Assembly: GCA_016758965.1 (NCBI GenBank)
Contig: JAEPRB010000099.1
Location: 1-64,000, forward strand
Length of the DNA stretch: 64,000 bases
Source of the DNA: Circinella minor
Lineage: Eukaryota > Mucoromycota > Mucoromycetes > Mucorales > Lichtheimiaceae
Direction of reading: 5' to 3'
A program made the translations under genes and the position numbers. Positions 59,155-64,000 of the stretch are shown in pieces (position 1 is the first letter of the stretch; each line of letters begins with the position of its first letter). Below the pieces are notes generated by a model that had not been told where the DNA came from, searched no databases, and saw only the letters and a program-made list of their open reading frames with translations.

Positions 59155-59520
59155 AAACCAAGTGCCATATATTAGGAAAAATCGAATATAACCAGAACAG
59201 ATTTTCGTTCATTCTTCGGTGCACCGAGGGAAAGAGGGTGTTTTAGTTGTTCTGTTCCTTTTTCTTCATAAAGCTACAGCGTAAAAGTAAAACGAAACAA
59301 TTGTCTGTTATGTTCAGAAAATTTATTTTTGAAGGGCCTAGTAAGACTACAGTTCCCAACCACCATATGAATTCTGTAATTCTGCCAACATCTGAAATTA
59401 CACCGCCATCCTAATTTTCCACCTCCTGCCAATCCCGAAAATCACACCGCCAACCAAAAGACCCCCCCAACGCCAAAATGAAAAAAGCCCCCGCCAATCA
59501 TTAGGAAAAATCCTGTATTA
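59155..59520 (-). repeat. Right terminal inverted repeat
   Basis: Inverted match to the left arm. Differences seen: one T fewer and two G fewer in two homopolymers, one A/G substitution in the GGCARAATTAC word, and one substitution next to the palindrome, whose 12-base core TCGGTGCACCGA (59216-59227) is kept. Confidence 0.9.
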
Positions 59521-59659
59521 GTGATTGGTCCACCCACACTTTGCTTTTGTTTTTTACTTGGCGTGACACAAATTTCCCATTTGGAGCTAGGAGGAAAGAT
59601 TTAACTTGACCATGTGATGAAAAATAATTAGATCGACATTTTTTACAAAAAAAGCTCAT
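59521..59659 (-). CDS. N-terminal exon of a host gene truncated at the TIR element
   Basis: From an ATG at 59659 (minus strand) the frame reads MSFFCKKCRSNYFSSHGQVK then SFLLAPNGKFVSRQ and runs to the element's right edge at 59520, ending a few codons inside it. The CKKC pair suggests a small zinc ribbon. A GTAAAA donor at 59557 would make this exon end after VSRQ. Removing the transposon and one TA would leave an intron of about 52 bases to the acceptor at 54569, a normal size here. The family is not recognised. Confidence 0.45.
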
Positions 59660-62600
59660 AATTTTTAAAATTGTTTTCTATTGCATGAATTATTATATCT
59701 TGGCACATTCGGGTTTTTTTTTCTTCTGGTGGACTATTATTGATATCGCGTAAATGATATTTATAATCAAAAAAAGTAGAGGATGTTTTTGAACTAATAT
59801 AATTCGTTTGGAAGAGTCATTTTTTTTTTTTTGTTAACACTCTTTTTTTTTTTCAAACTGTCTTCAATTAGAACTAAGAGATGATGAAATTCTACGGTGG
59901 TAAATATATAATATGTATCTAATCTTAAAAGTCTTCAGGCAAAAAATTCCTTCTTATCATATTAATACGTACAATGAATACTTATATTCACATTATCTGC
60001 TTCAAAAAGTAAACAATTACCCAATTCTCACATTGATACGTAAATCTTTAACAAATGAGATGAAAAATTACTGTCGGGACATTTTGGATTTCTAACTGTC
60101 TGGATATATACGAAATATAGAAATGAATGATCTTCTAACCTCTTTAAAAGACGAGAGTTACATGAAAGGTGATGTCGGGTGGTTGAAAAGCGATGTAACC
60201 AATATTACTATGGTTGAACTACTAGCTGCAGGGAGATCTGTGTTGACCTCAATGGGACTGGGTCTGATTATTGCTATATGCAAGAAGCTTATATTTACGT
60301 ACCTTATTTTAAAGTCAGTATTGGATTTCTATTGTTCATCTTTTTCCTTATAAAACTACCATGCCGGTAAAAGAAAAAATTCATGAACTTTATTTTACAA
60401 GACCTTTTCGATCATATAGTTAAACTCTCTAACCACTGACCTCAAACTTGGACGTGGATTGATCAAGTTAAAATGCGATTCATAGAATGATTTTGATCAA
60501 ATATATACAGTAAGATGTGTTTAACCCAAAAGTGGCTCCACTACTTTTGGTGGTTTTTCTATTATTCGCTAAACATGACGCCAAACGCTTATTTAGCAAA
60601 AGAAATAAATAATAAGCTATCAAACAACAAAAAATTGTTGATAACAACGAACGACAAGTTATTAAAAGTGATTCAAGATGCATTTAATACCAATACAATG
60701 GGTAAAGGTTATTATTTTATGTAAGGTGTTCACCCATTTTTTTTATTAGTTTTAGTACTAACTTTTTCTGTTTTATATAGTCTCATCCGTCATGGAATAT
60801 TAGATATTCATGATGATAAAAGCTGGTTCACAACTATGTGCCATTGACTATAGGAGATATATAAAAAAGAACATGGTTGCCAATGTTGAAACTGTGTTAT
60901 TTTTTTTTAAAAAAAGCAAGTTCAAGATTGCCAAAGAAAAGATCTATCCGTACAAGCGCAAGAATAATTTGTTAAATAAAATTTCCTCTGCTGGGTAATT
61001 CCGCTCTTCCTATCTCTTTCTCTCTTGCACCAAAAAAAAAGAAAAGAAAAAACTCCCTGCTTTTTTCTTTTCAATTCTTTAACATGACGGCACAAATCCT
61101 AAAGTGCATAACAATAAAGAGGGTGAAAAAAGGAGTAGAGAAAACACCAAAAACTATTAAAGAAGGTAATAATACTTTTTTTTTTTTTTATATATTTACA
61201 GATTTGTAAAAATGGGTTGCTAATTATGAGTTTTTTTTTATTCAGTCACAGAAACCTTTATAGTAAATGATAAAAATACGACAATTCCAAACGTTGGACA
61301 CCTTTATCAATTCACATTACAAAGACATTATTGACGTTATACCAGTATACAAGGACTGGACCAACTTGGCATCAAGTATCAAACAACAATGTATTTGAAA
61401 TTTTAATTCATCCACGGTGGTGTTCATGTACAGTAAGCATCTTTCGGTTACTACAAGGACAGTTGTCGTGGGAACTAGCTTCAGTATAAAAATATTCACT
61501 GTTAAAATTTGGAGCATTAACAAATGAATTGAATCACTCAACCAGACAACAAGATATGAATGAATATATATCATTGAATTAGTCGTTCTTCATTACATAA
61601 TCCATACTACGAGCATGCAGAAACTGCAGTTGCACCTGTCAGAGAATATTGATATCGGCAATAATAATATGCACAAAGTAGAGAAACATGACCTACAAAC
61701 TAAATTCGTCTTTGAATGGTTATACTTAATACAACCGTTAAAAGTGGAAATAAAAAGCACAAATATGGAATAGGGTTACAGGAAAAACAAAAATTTGTGA
61801 TTTTTCGTGCTCTCTGGTGTATAAAACTAACAGCAAGTCTATTTCTCAATAATAATAATGATAATACATAATTAATTTGTTTCTAACCCAACTATTTTTA
61901 TTTATCATAGGCATATTAAAATGACTAAGGAATCCCCTTTCCGGTACATAGTTGTATCTCTCTTATTTTGTGGATGGGTATGTTGCTTGGCACATTTTGT
62001 GGATGGGTATACTGCTTGGCATGAATGAGTGATACACCGTAGATGGTTTGAGGGTACCGGCGAATATCGGATGGGCCCTAAGTGACAACAATGCCTCAAG
62101 TTGCAGTTGGGGAATAGCATTGTTGGTAGCGTTGTCAATTTTAATATGCATTCATTGGAAACGGGATACACACACCAAAGGTGATTTTCTTTTATTTGAT
62201 GATGTGATGCAATCAGAAAAACGCGCTGCAAGTATTAAATTTTTTTTTAGGTTAAGACTCATTTGAATTTTCATGTTGTTATTTCTACTACTCTGTTACA
62301 CACCTGGTCTGCCCATTGAAAATATGAAACCTTTTGGCCCGATAGAGTTGTTGCAAGGGTAATTTTACAGTATGAAGGATCGATCAATTTTTGTCTTTCT
62401 AGGTCTATCACAATATTAATCTTCTTTTCCTTCCTCCTCACTATTCTACTCACTTTATTTTCTATGGCGTATCTTCTTATATCATTTTTTTATTTTTCGT
62501 TAAATACTTTATTACTTCAATAAAAAAAAGATTGACAAGACTCAAGTCTTTTTTCGCCTACATGTAATGATGACATCGGTAAGAAGGTCGATATTTAAGT

Positions 62601-63467
62601 TTGGATGATTTTTTTTTACAATTTTGGTATTCACGAATCCTCACGAACAAAATCAATGTACCATAGAGCAGGATTGTAGAAGAATAGGAGTTCCAGGACG
62701 AAGTCTTTTCTGTTGTTGCTCGTCTTGGGTACATATGTATAATGAACCTAGCGATTGGAAAGCTTCCGCGATGTACGAGCCATGTGGGTAGTCCGATCCC
62801 TCATTATAAACATTTTTTCTTACATTGACTCAGTAATAACCTATTATTTTTTATTTTTTCACCTAATACACCTTCTTACCCGTTTTCTCTTCAGATCAAA
62901 GTTGTTCTTTTAATAATCCGAGCCTTTTTTTTTTACTCCCTCCAACAATAAAATGTTGCCCTAAAAAAACGTTCTATCTTTTGGGTTTGCATTTTCAAAG
63001 TTTTTTTAGGAGGTCACAAGTGTAGAAGCGGTACGTACCTACAGAAAGCCAACAAAATCAAATCTCAAGCGAATATACGTAGTAGGACCATTCGATGTAC
63101 GTACTGTATATCTTTGGTCTATGAATTCTCTATCATGACTTGCTGAGTATCATCCTCTTTCGCTTTTGCAACAAGAGGTATTGATTTTCCCTTCCCAGAA
63201 AACAAAGAAGAAGAAAAAAGCATTTTATATCAGGTGCAATTAAAATATCATAACCTAGAAATAAAAAAGTAAGAGTTATTGTTCATTATTATTTGGTAGA
63301 TGTACAGATTTGATTATTTTTCAGGAGCGTAAAAAAGTAAGTGATAATTAATGTACATGTTAATGGGTATGTGGGTATCTGGCGGAAAGAATAAAGAGAA
63401 TGTATTACAATTTGAATAAATGATATTATGTGAATATAAAATATAAAGAGATATATCATTATGGAGC
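59660..63467. other. Mostly anonymous, AT-rich region
   Basis: No firm gene. Short frames at 59913-60095, 60123-60353, 60515-60724 and 61317-61574 lack family resemblance. A 29-bp tandem duplication (ATTTTGTGGATGGGTAT words) starts at 61965 and 61994 within a 35-codon frame from 61921. A Cys-rich stretch near 62650-62790 (QCTIEQDCRRIGVPGRSLFC) with a following GT could be an exon of an unidentified gene. Confidence 0.4.
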
Positions 63468-63843
63468 TTAGTTTGGATGAATGGAGCTAATTGAGTCAAA
63501 AGAAACGTCGTAACTTTTTGGGAGTAATGGGCCATAGCCTGAACCACGAACAGGCTTGACAGCCTTTGTTGCCACTATTTTTCTAAGATCTCCACGTTTA
63601 TCATTTTCTTCAATGTCACTAATCAAATCTTCTTCCATATAATCATTATGAGATTTTTCTAGCAAATCAAGAGTTTTGCCCGTTTCTTCCAAGCCAGACT
63701 AAACAATGTGTTTATCATCATGTTAACATATACAATATTATTATTTGCTCTGGCTAAGTATTACAAAAATAACTAACCTTCAATATCCAGAATAATTCAA
63801 ACACCGAATTAATATAATAAGAATCCTTGATTCCAAGACATCT
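63468..63843 (-). CDS. 3' end of an unknown gene (two exons)
   Basis: The last exon, 63468-63698, follows a TTGTTTAG acceptor and reads SGLEETGKTLDLLEKSHNDY, MEEDLISDIEENDKRGDLRK then KAVKPVRGSGYGPLLPKSYD. It joins in phase to an upstream piece at about 63778-63843 reading GIKDSYYINSVFELFWILK. The 5' part is not found in this window. The protein is acidic in the middle and not recognised. Confidence 0.42.
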
Positions 63844-63892
63844 CTAAGGCCCCTACTGTATATCTTCTCCTTATGCCTAATTTAAGTAAATG

Positions 63893-64000
63893 CAAAAAAA
63901 AAACGACAGCGAAAAGCTGATGGTCATTTTGATCCTGAATCCCAGAGCAATGTTATAGATTCCGGAGTAGAAGCGGATTATAACTTAGATGAAGCACTCA
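63893..64000 (+). CDS. Partial frame running off the right edge
   Basis: After an A10 run the plus strand reads KKRQRKADGHFDPESQSNVI then DSGVEADYNLDEAL to the window end, with no ATG. It looks coding, with a basic start and acidic continuation, but is too short to name. It might be an internal exon or a transposon gene. Confidence 0.25.

Larger units (their letters stand above)
54582..59520. mobile_element. 4.94-kb TIR DNA transposon of unrecognised type
   Basis: Two arms of about 369 and 366 bp, at 54582-54950 and 59155-59520, are inverted copies differing by roughly two homopolymer-length changes and two substitutions, which indicates recent mobility. The arms start TAATACAGGATTTTTCCTAA. 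The outermost TA may be the target duplication (54582-54583 and 59519-59520), leaving ATACAGG as the true terminus. Diverged inverted similarity continues inward to about 55032 on the left and 58985 on the right. Internal genes: a minus-strand spliced gene (55412-57105) and plus-strand frames (57324-57943, 58521-58676). No DDE, RNase H, tyrosine recombinase or HUH motif was recognised. The repeated-arm evidence is direct; classification is open. Confidence 0.85.

Noticed and set aside
59913..60724. Chain of 60-76 codon plus-strand frames
   Set aside because: Some segments look weakly helical, but stops separate them, the introns needed are not convincing and no family is recognised.
61905..62266. 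Overlapping frames on both strands around a 29-bp tandem duplication
   Set aside because: Length is inflated by the duplication; a 35-codon frame with a hydrophobic start is possible but unsupported.

Overview
This is nuclear DNA of a filamentous fungus, most likely an early-diverging mould of the Mucorales (Mucoromycota). The reasons are AT-rich sequence, many short GT-AG introns (23 exons in one gene), long A/T homopolymers, polyglutamine-type CAA runs, and the gene set: tropomyosin, Ndt80-type factor, Xi-class glutathione transferase, Rho GTPase, Ufd2, AFG1. The species is not identified. I saw no rRNA, tRNA or CRISPR. Exon coordinates were worked out by hand from splice sites and reading-frame continuity, so they are models.

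Layout. 0.4-8.6 kb is a transposon graveyard: a broken Helitron replication-initiator fragment, a truncated DDE-type transposase, a spliced gene with a C-terminal cysteine cluster that carries a TGA stop, and an 11-exon KDZ transposase on the minus strand. 10.1-16.5 kb holds tropomyosin, a mitochondrial glutathionyl-hydroquinone reductase and a DUF202 membrane protein. 16.5-26.5 kb is almost free of genes. 26.5-34.5 kb holds a DASS-family dicarboxylate transporter, an F-box protein and a single-pass membrane protein with a PPxY tail. 36-54 kb is dense housekeeping: a short/branched-chain acyl-CoA dehydrogenase, an NmrA-like protein, an Ndt80/PhoG factor, the AFG1 ATPase, an unknown intronless gene, the E4 ubiquitin ligase Ufd2 and a prenylated Rho GTPase. 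Several neighbours converge (tropomyosin/GST, F-box/PPxY protein, Ndt80/AFG1, Ufd2/Rho) and AFG1 diverges from the unknown gene.

The most unusual object is a 4.94-kb element at 54582-59520. It has ~369-bp terminal inverted repeats that differ at only about four places, and is flanked by (or begins with) TA. It carries no transposase family I recognise. Inside are two divergent genes: a minus-strand protein whose C-terminal half has residues arranged like a PD-(D/E)XK nuclease, and a plus-strand ORF with a 156-bp internal duplication and ankyrin-like character. The element appears to have landed in a minus-strand host gene, probably in an intron, because a protein-like ATG-started frame reaches its right edge and another exon lies just outside its left edge.

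Four mobile-element frames are interrupted by in-frame stops and all four are TGA. This fits CGA-to-TGA change by cytosine deamination. Separate one-base frameshifts fall in A/T runs.
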